DNA from: Comamonadaceae bacterium
GTDB taxonomy: Bacteria; Pseudomonadota; Gammaproteobacteria; Burkholderiales; Burkholderiaceae_C
Assembly (NCBI GenBank): GCA_027484575.1
Contig: JAIXSQ010000010.1
Coordinates: forward strand, 186,001 to 250,000
Reading direction: 5' to 3'
DNA: 64,000 nucleotides
This document shows positions 18,273 through 30,016 of the stretch, in pieces (within the stretch, counting starts at the first letter, position 1; every line of letters begins with the position of its first letter). The position numbers and the translations under genes are program-made. A model generated the notes under the pieces. The model was not told the DNA's origin. It saw only the letters and a program-made list of their open reading frames with translations, and ran no database searches.

Positions 18273-19364
18273 TCAGGCCGGCCGGCGCACCGGGTTGGCG
18301 TACATGAAGTTGGCCAGCGTGTGCTCCGCGAAGCGGTGCCACAGCTGCTGCTCCGTGCGGAACTTGCTCCAGGACTCGTACATCTTCTTGAACGCGGGGT
18401 TCTTGTCGGACTCCTCGGCGTACAGGTCGAAGGCGGCTTCCTGCGCGGCACGCATCAGTTCGGTCGAGTAGGCGTGCAGCTTGACGCCGGCGCCCACCAG
18501 CCGGCGCAGCGCCGCGGGGTTCTTGAAGTCGTACTCGGACATCATGTCGATGTTCGCTTCGGCGGCCGCGGCCTCGAAGGCGGCCTTGTACTCGGCCGGC
18601 AGCGCGTCCCAGGCCTTGGTGTTGATGTAGAACGAGTACATCGAGTTGCTCTCCCACCAGCCCGGGTAGTAGTAGTTGGGCGCCACCTTGTAGAAGCCCA
18701 GCTTCTCGTCGTCGTAGGGCCCCACGAACTCGGCCGCGTCGATGGTGCCCTTCTCCAGCGCCTGGTAGATCTCGCCGCCGGGCAGGTTCTGCGGCACCAC
18801 GCCCAGGCGGGCCATCACCTCGCCGCCGATGCCGGGGATGCGCATCTTCAGGCCCTTGAGGTCGGCCACGGTGCGCACCTCGCGCTTGAACCAGCCGCCC
18901 ATCTGCACGCCGGTGTTGCCGCCGGCGAAGCTCACGATGTTGAAGTCGCGCAGGAAGTCGCGCACCAGCGCCGCGCCGCCGCCGTAGGAAATCCAGGCGT
19001 TCTGCTGCCGCTGGGTCATGCCGAAGGGCAGGGTGGTCTCGAAGCCGAAGGCCTTGTTCTTGCCAACGAAGTAGTAGCTGGCCGTGTGCGCGCACTCGAC
19101 GGTGCCTTGCTGCAGGGCGTCGACCACACCAAAGGCGGGCACGATCTCCCCAGGGGCGTGCACCGAGATCTGGAACCGGCCGCCGGTGATCTGCGCGATG
19201 CGCTTGGACAGCACCTCGGCGCCGCCGTAGATGGTGTCCAGGCTCTTGGGGAAGCTGGACGCCAGGCGCCAGCGCACGGACGGCGAGGTCTGGGCGAGGG
19301 TGGGCAGCGAGACCGCTGCGGCGCCGGCACCGAGGCCGGCCTGGAGGAATCGACGCTTGTGCAT
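18273..19364 (-). CDS. TRAP transporter substrate-binding protein (DctP/TakP type)
   Basis: 363 aa. Periplasmic receptor of a TRAP transporter. The Tat-type leader MHKRRFLQAGLGAG is followed by a mature domain with TRAP features (GAEVLSKRIAQITGGRFQI, GLKMRIPGIGGEV). Its general pattern is closest to the 2-oxo-acid or mannitol-binding group. No membrane subunits (DctQ/DctM) are adjacent, so it is orphaned here or works with a transporter elsewhere. The substrate cannot be read from sequence. Confidence 0.88.
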   Translation of the reverse strand: MHKRRFLQAGLGAGAAAVSLPTLAQTSPSVRWRLASSFPKSLDTIYGGAEVLSKRIAQITGGRFQISVHAPGEIVPAFGVVDALQQGTVECAHTASYYFVGKNKAFGFETTLPFGMTQRQQNAWISYGGGAALVRDFLRDFNIVSFAGGNTGVQMGGWFKREVRTVADLKGLKMRIPGIGGEVMARLGVVPQNLPGGEIYQALEKGTIDAAEFVGPYDDEKLGFYKVAPNYYYPGWWESNSMYSFYINTKAWDALPAEYKAAFEAAAAEANIDMMSEYDFKNPAALRRLVGAGVKLHAYSTELMRAAQEAAFDLYAEESDKNPAFKKMYESWSKFRTEQQLWHRFAEHTLANFMYANPVRRPA

Positions 19365-19483
19365 GGGAATGCTCCGGGTGAAAGGACTCGGGGCACACCG
19401 TCCGCAAGAACGGTGCCAGCTGCGTCAGAAGCGCGTCAGGGCCGGCCGACGCGCGCGGGCGTCAGGCCGCTGGCGTGCCGGGC

Positions 19484-19816
19484 TCAGGCCGGGTCGACCT
19501 GCCCGAGCGCCTCGCGGATGGGCTGGGCACCGTCGGGCCGCACTAGCCGCGCCACCTCGCGCCCGTCGCGCAGGAACACCAGCGTGGGCCAGAGCTTGAC
19601 GCCGAAGGAGCGGCCCAGCCGGCGGCCGGGACCGTCCTCGACCTTCAGGTGCCGCACCGCCGGATGGGCGGCCACGGCCTCGGCCACCTGCGGCGCCGCA
19701 GCGCGGCACCAGCCGCACCAGTTGGTGCCGAAGTCCAGCAGCACCGCCCCCGGCATCGCATCGACGGCGGCGCGGTCGGGGGCGGCTTCGGCGTAGGGCT
19801 GGATCGGCGCGGGCAT
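19484..19816 (-). CDS. Thioredoxin-like protein
   Basis: 110 aa. A thioredoxin fold with an atypical active site WCGWC (C34, C37) and cis-Pro in LWPTLVFLRDG. There is no signal peptide, so it is probably cytoplasmic. The start at 19816 gives thioredoxin length; an ATG at 19825 would add three residues. It is divergent from nadC, 55 bp apart. Its exact partner is unknown. Confidence 0.82.
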   Translation of the reverse strand: MPAPIQPYAEAAPDRAAVDAMPGAVLLDFGTNWCGWCRAAAPQVAEAVAAHPAVRHLKVEDGPGRRLGRSFGVKLWPTLVFLRDGREVARLVRPDGAQPIREALGQVDPA

Positions 19817-19859
19817 GCGTCGCATTGTCGTGCGCGCCCGGCGGGCGGGGCCCCGGCGG

Positions 19860-19865
19860 TATCCT
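19860..19865 (+). promoter_or_regulatory. -10-like box of nadC
   Basis: TATCCT ends 6 nt before the nadC ATG, with no ribosome-binding site between. Weak match to consensus. Confidence 0.35.
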
Positions 19866-19871
19866 CGCCGC

Positions 19872-20735
<864 letters not shown>

Positions 20736-20736
20736 A

Positions 20737-21852
20737 GTGGCGGCCGTCATTCCCATCAAGGACGTCGAGTACGAACAGCCGCAGGGCGAGACCTGCAGCA
20801 CCAGGCACGCCTGGGCGCGCATCCCGGCCGAGCCGTCGCCGGACGAGCGCACCGCCCTGAAGGAGCGCATCCGCGCGCTGCTCAAGGCGCAGGACGCGGT
20901 GCTGGTGTCGCACTACTACGTGCATCCCGACCTGCAGGACCTGGCCGAGGAGACCGGCGGCATCGTCAGCGACTCGCTGGAGATGGCGCGCTTCGGCCGC
21001 GACCATCCCGCCAGGACATTGGTGGTGGCCGGCGTGCGCTTCATGGGCGAGACCTCCAAGATCCTGTCGCCCCACAAGCGGGTGCTGATGCCCGACCTGG
21101 ACGCGACCTGCTCGCTGGACCTGGGCTGCCCCATCGAGGACTTCGACGCCTTCTGCAACCGCCACCCGGACCGCACGGTGGTGGTGTACGCCAACACCAG
21201 CGCGGCGGTGAAGGCGCGCTCGGACTGGCTGGTGACCTCCAGCTGCGCGCTGGACATCGTGCGCGCGCTCAAGGACAAGGGCCACAAGATCCTGTGGGCG
21301 CCCGACCGCCACCTGGGCGGCTACATCCAGCGCGAGACCGGCGCTGACATGGTGTTCTGGAACGGCTCGTGCATCGTGCACGACGAGTTCAAGGCGGTGG
21401 AGCTGGAGCTGCTCAAGCAGCAGCATCCCGGCGCCAAGGTGCTGGTGCACCCCGAGTCGCCGGCCGACGTGGTGGCGCTGGCCGACGCGGTGGGCTCCAC
21501 CTCGGCGATCCTCAAGGCCGCCGGCGAGCTGGACGCGCGCGAGTTCATCGTGGCCACCGACAACGGCATGCTGCACAAGCTGCGCACGCTGCATCCCGGC
21601 AAGCTGTTCATCGAGGCGCCCACGGCCGGCAACAGCGCCACCTGCAAGAGCTGCGCGCACTGCCCCTGGATGGCGATGAACGGGCTGGCCGGCCTGGCCG
21701 CGGTGCTCGAGACCGGCACCAACGAGATCCACGTCGATGCGGCCATCATCGACCGCGCCCGCGTCCCCATCGACCGCATGCTGGCCTTCACGGCGGCCCT
21801 GCGCAGCGGCCAGCCGGCCGGCGCGCTGGTGCCCCACATCGGGGCGGCCTGA
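20737..21852 (+). CDS. nadA: Quinolinate synthase
   Basis: 371 aa from GTG, one base after the nadC stop. A [4Fe-4S] enzyme condensing iminoaspartate with dihydroxyacetone phosphate. Conserved cysteines lie in [18 protein letters not shown] and [11 protein letters not shown]; the [12 protein letters not shown] and [14 protein letters not shown] motifs are also present. No nadB (aspartate oxidase) is in the window. Confidence 0.96.
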   Translation: MAAVIPIKDVEYEQPQGETCSTRHAWARIPAEPSPDERTALKERIRALLKAQDAVLVSHYYVHPDLQDLAEETGGIVSDSLEMARFGRDHPARTLVVAGVRFMGETSKILSPHKRVLMPDLDATCSLDLGCPIEDFDAFCNRHPDRTVVVYANTSAAVKARSDWLVTSSCALDIVRALKDKGHKILWAPDRHLGGYIQRETGADMVFWNGSCIVHDEFKAVELELLKQQHPGAKVLVHPESPADVVALADAVGSTSAILKAAGELDAREFIVATDNGMLHKLRTLHPGKLFIEAPTAGNSATCKSCAHCPWMAMNGLAGLAAVLETGTNEIHVDAAIIDRARVPIDRMLAFTAALRSGQPAGALVPHIGAA

Positions 21853-21863
21853 CCGCCACCGCG

Positions 21864-22322
21864 GTGCGCATCGGGCTGGTCTCCGACACCCACGGCCTGG
21901 TGCGGCCGCAGGCGCTGGCGCAGCTGGCCGGCTGCGATGCGATCGTCCATGCCGGCGACATCGTGCGGCCCGAGATCCTGGGCCTGCTGGCCGCGATCGC
22001 GCCGCTGACCGTCGTGCGCGGCAACAACGACCTCGGCCCCTGGGCCGACGCGCTGCCCGAGGCGGCGCTGCTGCAGGCCGGCGCCGTCGGCATCTGGGTG
22101 CTGCACGACCTGGCCGACCTGCGCCGGCTGCCCCCGCCCCCCGGCGCCACGGTGGTGGTCTGCGGGCATACCCACAAGCCGGCCATCACCCGGCAGGGCG
22201 GCCTGCTGGTGGTCAACCCGGGCAGCGCCGGCCCGCGGCGGTTCTCGCTGCCCATCTCCATGGGCGAGCTGCAGGTGCGCGGCACCGAGGTGCAGCCGCG
22301 GCTGGTGACCCTGGACGCCTGA
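21864..22322 (+). CDS. YfcE-like metallophosphoesterase
   Basis: 152 aa from GTG, 11 bp after nadA. Small calcineurin-like phosphoesterase with metal motifs SDTHG, HAGDI, GNND and CGHTHKP. The family hydrolyses phosphodiesters or small phosphates. The GTG is chosen because beta-strand 1 (RIGLVSDTHG) begins immediately after it. It is probably the last gene of the nadC-nadA transcript. Confidence 0.85.
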   Translation: MRIGLVSDTHGLVRPQALAQLAGCDAIVHAGDIVRPEILGLLAAIAPLTVVRGNNDLGPWADALPEAALLQAGAVGIWVLHDLADLRRLPPPPGATVVVCGHTHKPAITRQGGLLVVNPGSAGPRRFSLPISMGELQVRGTEVQPRLVTLDA

Positions 22323-22327
22323 GCCGC

Positions 22328-22333
22328 CACAAT
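22328..22333 (+). promoter_or_regulatory. -10-like box of the LysR gene
   Basis: CACAAT ends 8 nt before the ATG at 22342, overlapping the end of the phosphoesterase region. Near-leaderless configuration. Confidence 0.45.
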
Positions 22334-22341
22334 CGCCGGCC

Positions 22342-23271
22342 ATGGAAACCAAGTGGCTCGAGGACTTCGTCAGCCTGGCCGAGACGCGCAGCTTCAGCCG
22401 CTCGGCCCAGCTGCGCCACGTCACCCAGCCGGCGTTCTCGCGCCGCATCCAGGCGCTGGAGGCCTGGGCCGGTTGCGACCTGGTCGACCGCAGTTCCTAC
22501 CCCACGCGCCTGACCCCCGCCGGCCAGACGCTCTACACCCAGTCGCTGGAACTGCTGCAGGCCCTGCAGTCCACCCGCGCCATGCTGCGCGGCCAGGCGG
22601 CGGCCGACCAGGACGTGGTCGAGTTCGCGGTGCCGCACACCCTGGCCTTCACCTTCTTCCCGGCCTGGCTGTCCTCGCTGCGCGAGACCTTCGGGCCGGT
22701 CAAGAGCCGGCTGATCGCGCTGAACGTGCACGACGCGGCGATGCGGCTGGTCGAGGGCGGCTGCGACCTGCTGATCGCCTACCACCATCCCGCGCAGCCG
22801 CTGCAGCTGGACCCGGCCCGCTACGAGATGGTGACGCTGGGCGAGGAGGTGCTGGCGCCGTACTGCAAGCCCGACGCCGACGGTGAGCCGCTGTTCCGCC
22901 TGCCGGGCCGGCCCGCGCAGCCGCTGCCCTACCTGGCCTACGCGGCCGGCGCTTACCTGGGGCAGGTCAGCGAGCTGATCCTGCGGCAGTCGGCCGTGCC
23001 CATCCACCTGGAGCGGGTGTACGAGACCGACATGGCCGAGGGCCTGAAGGCCATGGCGCTCGAAGGCCACGGCGTGGCCTTCCTGCCGCACAGCGCGGTC
23101 AAGAAGGACCTGCGGGCGCGGCGGCTGGTCTCGGCCGCTGGCGGCCTGGCCGGCGTGGAGCAGGCCATGCAGGTGCGCGCCTACCGGCCCCGGCCCGCCG
23201 GCCGCGACCTGCCCAAGCCCACGGTGCAGGCTCTCTGGAGCTACCTGGCGGGCCAGTCGCCGGTCGGCTGA
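22342..23271 (+). CDS. LysR-family transcriptional regulator (HypT/YjiE-like)
   Basis: 309 aa. The N-terminal winged helix begins METKWLEDFVSLAETRSFSR and continues QPAFSRRIQALE, closely resembling the start of E. coli YjiE/HypT, a hypochlorite-responsive regulator. The C-terminal LysR substrate domain follows. It lies directly upstream of aspartase in the same direction, and a LysR-type inverted repeat sits in between, so aspartase is the likely target. The effector is unknown. Confidence 0.88.
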   Translation: METKWLEDFVSLAETRSFSRSAQLRHVTQPAFSRRIQALEAWAGCDLVDRSSYPTRLTPAGQTLYTQSLELLQALQSTRAMLRGQAAADQDVVEFAVPHTLAFTFFPAWLSSLRETFGPVKSRLIALNVHDAAMRLVEGGCDLLIAYHHPAQPLQLDPARYEMVTLGEEVLAPYCKPDADGEPLFRLPGRPAQPLPYLAYAAGAYLGQVSELILRQSAVPIHLERVYETDMAEGLKAMALEGHGVAFLPHSAVKKDLRARRLVSAAGGLAGVEQAMQVRAYRPRPAGRDLPKPTVQALWSYLAGQSPVG

Positions 23272-23295
23272 CGGGCTCGCAAGCCCCGCCAGCGT

Positions 23296-23315
23296 TGCAT
23301 CATGCGAAAAATGCA
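23296..23315 (+). promoter_or_regulatory. Candidate LysR operator upstream of aspartase
   Basis: TGCAT-N10-ATGCA lies 21 bp upstream of a good promoter (TTGGCG at 23337-23342, 18 bp, TAGCAT at 23361-23366). The placement fits a LysR activator site. Confidence 0.4.
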
Positions 23316-23336
23316 TGAGGCAGGCCGGCAACGGCA

Positions 23337-23366
23337 TTGGCGCGCGCGCAGCCGCGCTCCTAGCAT
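23337..23366 (+). promoter_or_regulatory. Promoter of aspartase
   Basis: TTGGCG, an 18-bp spacer, then TAGCAT. The expected transcription start near 23373 gives a leader of about 34 nt before the ATG at 23407, without an evident Shine-Dalgarno. Confidence 0.5.
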
Positions 23367-23406
23367 CCGCGCCCACTGCAACTTCCGCCGCCCGCGGCGC
23401 TCCCCC

Positions 23407-24819
<1,413 letters not shown>

Positions 24820-24835
24820 GCGTCGCCCCGCCGCC

Positions 24836-24855
24836 GTGCCCGGCACGCCGGGCAC
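24836..24855 (+). terminator. Hairpin after aspartase
   Basis: GTGCCCGGC-AC-GCCGGGCAC is a perfect inverted repeat 16 bp after the aspA stop. There is no T-run, so it may be a weak terminator or an mRNA-stabilising stem. Confidence 0.4.
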
Positions 24856-24892
24856 GGAGCCTGCTTGCACCGTCAGCCTCCGCGCAGCGTCC

Positions 24893-24924
24893 GGGTAAAC
24901 CCCCGAGCCCGGCGCCCCTAGAAT
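24893..24924 (+). promoter_or_regulatory. Promoter region of gltI
   Basis: TAGAAT at 24919-24924 is a -10-like box. A near-palindromic GGGTAAACCC (24893-24902) occupies the -35 place. The resulting leader of about 35 nt contains AGGAG before the ATG. Confidence 0.45.
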
Positions 24925-24965
24925 TTCGTTCTCAGTTTTTCTCACCGACACGATCAGGAGATCAC

Positions 24966-25865
24966 ATGAAGAAGGCTCTGCTCGCCGCTGCCATCGTCGC
25001 CGCCACCAGCGGCACCGCATTCGCCCAGGCGAACGACACCATCGCCAAGGTCAAGTCCAGCGGCGTGGTCACCATGGGCGTGCGCGAGTCCTCGGGCGCC
25101 CTGTCGTACACGCTGGGTGACGGCAAGTACGCCGGCTACCACGTCGAGCTGTGCCAGCGGATCCTGGCCAACCTCGAGAAGGCCGCCGGCCGCAAGCTGG
25201 AAGTCAAGTACCAGCCCGTGACCTCGCAGAACCGCATCCCGCTGGTGCAGAACGGCACCGTGGACATCGAGTGCGGCTCGACCACCAACAACGCCACCCG
25301 CCAGAAGGACGTGTCGTTCGCGGTCACCACGTACGTCGAGGAAGTGCGCATCGCCGTCAAGGCCAACTCGGGCATCACCTCGCTGGCCCAGCTCAATGGC
25401 AAGACCGTGGCCACCACCACCGGCACCACCAGCGTGCAGCTGCTGCGCCGCCACGAGCGCGCCAACAACGTCGACTTCAAGGAAGTCTTCGGCAAGGACC
25501 ACGCCGACAGCTTCCTGATGCTGGAGACCGGCCGCGCCGACGCCTTCGTGATGGACGGCCAGATCCTGGCCGGCAACATCGCCACCGCCAAGAACCCCGC
25601 CGAGTTCCGCATCGTGGGCGAGACCATCAGCGTCGAGCCGATCGCGATCATGCTGCGCAAGGACGACCCGGCCTTCAAGAAGCTGGCCGACGACACGCTG
25701 GCCGACCTGATGAAGTCCGGCGAGATCGCCCGGATCTACGACAAGTGGTTCAACCAGCCGATCCCGCCGAAGAACGTGCGCGTCGGCCTGGCCCTGGGCG
25801 AGGCGACCAAGACGGCCTGGGCGACCCCGAACGACAAGCCGGCCGAGGACTACGCCAAGAAGTAA
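24966..25865 (+). CDS. gltI: Glutamate/aspartate ABC transporter, periplasmic binding protein
   Basis: 299 aa. The Sec signal peptide MKKALLAAAIVAATSGTAFA is followed by a family-3 amino-acid binding domain with GVRESSGALSYT, VDIECGSTTNN and ETGRADAFVMDG, closely following the GltI/PEB1-type pattern. It has a good AGGAG site. It heads a gltIJKL run; a strong hairpin separates it from the permease genes, consistent with more binding protein than permease. Specificity for Glu/Asp is inferred from family and the neighbouring aspartase. Confidence 0.92.
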   Translation: MKKALLAAAIVAATSGTAFAQANDTIAKVKSSGVVTMGVRESSGALSYTLGDGKYAGYHVELCQRILANLEKAAGRKLEVKYQPVTSQNRIPLVQNGTVDIECGSTTNNATRQKDVSFAVTTYVEEVRIAVKANSGITSLAQLNGKTVATTTGTTSVQLLRRHERANNVDFKEVFGKDHADSFLMLETGRADAFVMDGQILAGNIATAKNPAEFRIVGETISVEPIAIMLRKDDPAFKKLADDTLADLMKSGEIARIYDKWFNQPIPPKNVRVGLALGEATKTAWATPNDKPAEDYAKK

Positions 25866-25885
25866 GCACGCCCGCCGTGCGAACG

Positions 25886-25928
25886 ACGCAAGCCCCGTCC
25901 GGCGCCCTGCACCGGGCGGGGCTTGCGT
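25886..25928 (+). terminator. Intercistronic hairpin between gltI and gltJ
   Basis: ACGCAAGCCCCGTCCGG pairs with CCGGGCGGGGCTTGCGT (one mismatch) and is followed by TTG. It is a strong stem between binding-protein and permease genes, probably a partial terminator or 3' stabiliser for gltI mRNA. Confidence 0.65.
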
Positions 25929-25994
25929 TTGCGGGCCGCCGCGCGCGCCGCGCCGGCCCGCGCAGTGAGAACAAGCATCCCGGAGGGGCATGAC

Positions 25995-26753
25995 ATGGCA
26001 TGGGACTGGCAGGTCTTCTGCAAGAACACGATCGAGGGCAACATCGAGCCACGCTGCTGGGCCGGTGGCAACGACACCACCTACCTGCAGTGGATGTTCG
26101 ACGCCTGGGGCTGGACGCTGGCCGTGGCCGCCTGCGCCTGGGTGGTGGCGATGGTGGTGGGCGCGGTGGTCGGCACCGTCCGCACCCTGCCCAACAGCCC
26201 GTGGCTGGTGCGGCTGGGCAATGCGTGGGTGGAGCTGTTCCGCAACATCCCCATCCTCGTGCAGCTGTTCATCTGGTATTTCGTGGTGCCCAAGCTGGTG
26301 CCACCCATGCGCGACGTGCCGGGCTTCGTGCTCGTGGTGTGCGCGCTGGGCTTCTTCACCTCGGCGCGGATCGCCGAGCAGGTGCGCGCCGGCGTGCAGG
26401 CGCTGCCGCGCGGCCAGCGCTATGCCGGCATGGCGATGGGCTTCACCACGGCGCAGACCTACCGCTACGTGCTGCTGCCCATGGCGTTCCGCATCATCCT
26501 GCCGCCGCTGACCAGCGAGTCGATGAACCTGCTGAAGAACAGCTCGGTGGCCTTCGCGGTGTCGATCGCCGAGCTGACCATGTTCGCGATGCAGGCGCAG
26601 GAGGAGACCTCGCGCGGCATCGAGATCTACCTGGCCGTCACCGCGCTGTACGCGCTGTCGGCCTTCGCCGTGAACCGCGTGTTCGCCTTCATCGAGCGCA
26701 AGGTGCGCATCCCGGGTTTCATCGTCGCCGGCGGCACGGGCGGGGGGCATTGA
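25995..26753 (+). CDS. gltJ: Glutamate/aspartate ABC transporter, permease 1
   Basis: 252 aa. Inner-membrane permease of the HisM/GltJ group with about five helices. It carries the EAA-type loop (EQVRAGVQALPRGQRYAGMA). The N-terminus MAWDWQVFCKNTIEG matches GltJ relatives. GAGGGGC lies upstream of the ATG. One base separates it from gltK. Confidence 0.93.
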   Translation: MAWDWQVFCKNTIEGNIEPRCWAGGNDTTYLQWMFDAWGWTLAVAACAWVVAMVVGAVVGTVRTLPNSPWLVRLGNAWVELFRNIPILVQLFIWYFVVPKLVPPMRDVPGFVLVVCALGFFTSARIAEQVRAGVQALPRGQRYAGMAMGFTTAQTYRYVLLPMAFRIILPPLTSESMNLLKNSSVAFAVSIAELTMFAMQAQEETSRGIEIYLAVTALYALSAFAVNRVFAFIERKVRIPGFIVAGGTGGGH

Positions 26754-26754
26754 G

Positions 26755-27414
26755 ATGGACCTGAGTTTCTTCAGCTGGGAGCTGATCTCCAAGTACGTGC
26801 TGGGCGGCTTCTGGTTCAGCCTGGAGCTGACCCTGATCGCCACCCTGGGCGGCATCGCCTTCGGCACCGTGCTGGCGCTGATGCGCCTGTCGGGCAAGCC
26901 GTGGATGGCATTGCCGGCCACGGTCTACGTCAACGGCATGCGCTCCATCCCGCTGGTGATGGTGATCCTGTGGTTCTTCCTGCTGGTGCCGCTGCTGATC
27001 GGCCGGCCGGTGGGCGCCGAGTACTCGGCCATCATCACCTTCATCGCGTTCGAGGCCGCCTACTTCAGCGAGATCATGCGCGCGGGCATCCAGTCGATCC
27101 CGCGCGGCCAGGTCTATGCGGGGCAGGCCCTGGGCATGACCTACGGCCAGAACATGCGGCTGGTGATCCTGCCGCAGGCCTTCCGCAACATGCTGCCGGT
27201 GCTGCTGACGCAGACCATCATCCTGTTCCAGGACACCTCGCTGGTGTACGCCATCGGCGCCTACGACCTGCTCAAGGGCTTCACCACGGCCGGCAAGATC
27301 TACGGCCGGCCCGAGGAGGCCTACCTGCTGGCCGCGGTCGTCTACTTCGCCATCTGCATGGGCCTGTCCTTCCTCGTGAAGAAGCTGCAGGCCAAGATCG
27401 CCATCATCCGTTGA
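26755..27414 (+). CDS. gltK: Glutamate/aspartate ABC transporter, permease 2
   Basis: 219 aa. The second permease subunit, with its own EAA loop ([20 protein letters not shown]) and five predicted helices. Its start is one base after the gltJ stop, indicating coupled translation. It pairs with GltJ and the GltL ATPase. Confidence 0.94.
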   Translation: MDLSFFSWELISKYVLGGFWFSLELTLIATLGGIAFGTVLALMRLSGKPWMALPATVYVNGMRSIPLVMVILWFFLLVPLLIGRPVGAEYSAIITFIAFEAAYFSEIMRAGIQSIPRGQVYAGQALGMTYGQNMRLVILPQAFRNMLPVLLTQTIILFQDTSLVYAIGAYDLLKGFTTAGKIYGRPEEAYLLAAVVYFAICMGLSFLVKKLQAKIAIIR

Positions 27415-27433
27415 GCACTCCGGAGTCTTCCGA

Positions 27434-28171
<738 letters not shown>

Positions 28172-28268
28172 CCGCGGCACCGGTCGGCGCGGGTGTAGTC
28201 CCGCCCTGACCCGTGCGCGGCGCCACGGCTCACCTTGCCCGCGGCCCGGCCGGCCTAGTGTGGGCCAC

Positions 28269-28511
28269 ATGGAATACCACATGCCCGACACGCGGACCGA
28301 GGTGACCGACGACGGCCTGCGGTTCCGCTCCAAGGTGGGCGGCTCGCCGTTTCCCACCATCAGCGACGCCATCGGCGCCACCATGAGCTGCTGGCTGTGC
28401 GGACGCCACGCGCTGCGCAGCAGCGGCGGCTTCCGGCGGCTGGCCGGCGCCAAGCGCTTCGTCTGCGCCCAGCACGCGGGCGCGGCGGCACGCGCCACCG
28501 AGCCCGCCTGA
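28269..28511 (+). CDS. Small hypothetical Cys/His protein
   Basis: 80 aa. The second half has CWLCGRH and later CAQH, a spacing that could bind one zinc ion. The N-terminal half is hydrophilic. A TAGTGT hexamer 7 nt before the ATG fits the near-leaderless pattern of this genome and supports ATG 28269 over GTG 28260. No family was recognised. It sits between gltL and the aldehyde dehydrogenase, convergent with the latter. Confidence 0.5.
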   Translation: MEYHMPDTRTEVTDDGLRFRSKVGGSPFPTISDAIGATMSCWLCGRHALRSSGGFRRLAGAKRFVCAQHAGAAARATEPA

Positions 28512-28521
28512 GCCCGCCGGC

Positions 28522-29976
28522 TCAGAAGGGGTAGTGGCGCGGCTGGGTCTGCATCGTGATCCAGCGCAGCTCGGTGAACTCGGCGATGCCCGCCTTGCCG
28601 CCGAAGCGGCCGATGCCGCTGCCCTTGACGCCGCCGAAGGGCATCTGCGCCTCGTCGTGCACCGTGGGCGCGTTCACGTGGCAGATGCCCGAGTCGATCT
28701 TGCGGGCGACGTTGAAGGCGCGTGCCAGGTCGCGGCCGAACACCGCGGCCGACAGGCCGTACTCGTTGTCGTTGGCGCAGGCGATCGCCTCCTCGACGCC
28801 GCGCACCCGCACGATGGGCTTGACCGGGCCGAAGCTCTCCTCGTGGTAGATCCGCATGGCCGGCGTGACGTGGTCCAGCACGGTGGCCGGCATCAGCACG
28901 CTGTCGGCCTTGCCGCCGCACAGCAGCTTGGCACCCTTGGCCAGCGCGTCTTCCAGCAGCGCGTTGCAGTGGTCCACCGTCGCCTGGCCGATCACCGCGC
29001 CCAGCACCACCGGATCCGGCTTGCGCGGGTCGCCCACCGGCAGCGACTTGGCCTTAGCCGCGAACTTGCGCGCGAACTCGTCGGCCACCTTCTCGTCGAC
29101 CACGATGCGCTCGGTGCTCATGCAGATCTGGCCGCTGTTGGCAAAGCAGCCGAAGGCGGCGGCGTTGACCGCGTCATCCAGGTCGGCGTCGTCCAGCACC
29201 ACCAGCGGCGCCTTGCCGCCCAGCTCCAGCACGGCCGGCTTGAGGTACCTGGCGCAGGTGGCCGCGATGATCTTGCCCACGCGGGTGGAGCCGGTGAAGT
29301 TCACCCGGCGCACGGCCGGGTGGGCCACCATGGCCTCGACCACCGCGCCGGCGTCCTGCGGCGCGTTGGTGATGTAGTTGACGACGCCGGCCGGAAAGCC
29401 CGCCTCGTTGCAGGCCTCGACGATCAGCTGGTGGGTGCGCGGGCAGTTCTCGCTGCCCTTGAGGATCACGGTGTTGCCGCAGGCCAGCGGGGTGGCGATG
29501 GCGCGCACCGCCAGGATGATGGGCGCGTTCCAGGGCGCGATGCCCAGCACCACGCCGGCGGGCTGGCGCACGCCCATGGCCAGCGAGCCGGGGATGTCCG
29601 AGGGGATCACCTCGCCGGCCACCTGGGTGGTCAGCGCCGCCGCCTCGCGCAGCATGCCGGCGGCCAGCATCACGTTGAAGCCGGCCCACATGCCGGTGCC
29701 GCCGGTCTCGCCGGCCACGGCCTCGACGAACTGGGGCAGCTTGGACTCGAGCTTGTCGGCGGCCTTGAGCAGCAGCGCGCGGCGCTCGCCGGGGCCGGTC
29801 TCGCCCCAGGTCTTGAACGCCTCGGCGGCGGCTTCCACCGCCAGCACGGCGTCGGCCGGCGAGCAGGCCGGCGCGCGGGTGGCGACCGAGCCGTCGAGCG
29901 GGTTGCGGCGCTCGAAGGTGGCGCCCTTCTCGGCACTGACCTTCAGGCCGTTGATCAGCATGGACATGTCGGACAT
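28522..29976 (-). CDS. NAD(P)-dependent aldehyde dehydrogenase (benzaldehyde/vanillin/salicylaldehyde type)
   Basis: 484 aa. Oxidises an aldehyde to its acid. The catalytic Cys is in SGQICMSTERI, the general-base Glu in LELGGKAPL, and the cofactor motif FTGSTRVGK is present. Overall pattern is nearest to aromatic-aldehyde dehydrogenases of the NahF/Vdh group, but substrate is not certain. AAGGAG precedes the ATG at 29976. It is the last gene of the livJHMGF run (40 bp after livF) under a divergent FeaR-like regulator, so it probably acts on the imported compound or a product of it. Confidence 0.88.
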   Translation of the reverse strand: MSDMSMLINGLKVSAEKGATFERRNPLDGSVATRAPACSPADAVLAVEAAAEAFKTWGETGPGERRALLLKAADKLESKLPQFVEAVAGETGGTGMWAGFNVMLAAGMLREAAALTTQVAGEVIPSDIPGSLAMGVRQPAGVVLGIAPWNAPIILAVRAIATPLACGNTVILKGSENCPRTHQLIVEACNEAGFPAGVVNYITNAPQDAGAVVEAMVAHPAVRRVNFTGSTRVGKIIAATCARYLKPAVLELGGKAPLVVLDDADLDDAVNAAAFGCFANSGQICMSTERIVVDEKVADEFARKFAAKAKSLPVGDPRKPDPVVLGAVIGQATVDHCNALLEDALAKGAKLLCGGKADSVLMPATVLDHVTPAMRIYHEESFGPVKPIVRVRGVEEAIACANDNEYGLSAAVFGRDLARAFNVARKIDSGICHVNAPTVHDEAQMPFGGVKGSGIGRFGGKAGIAEFTELRWITMQTQPRHYPF

Positions 29977-30016
29977 GGGGGGTCTCCTTGTGACAGCAGT
30001 TCGGGGAATGCGGGGA

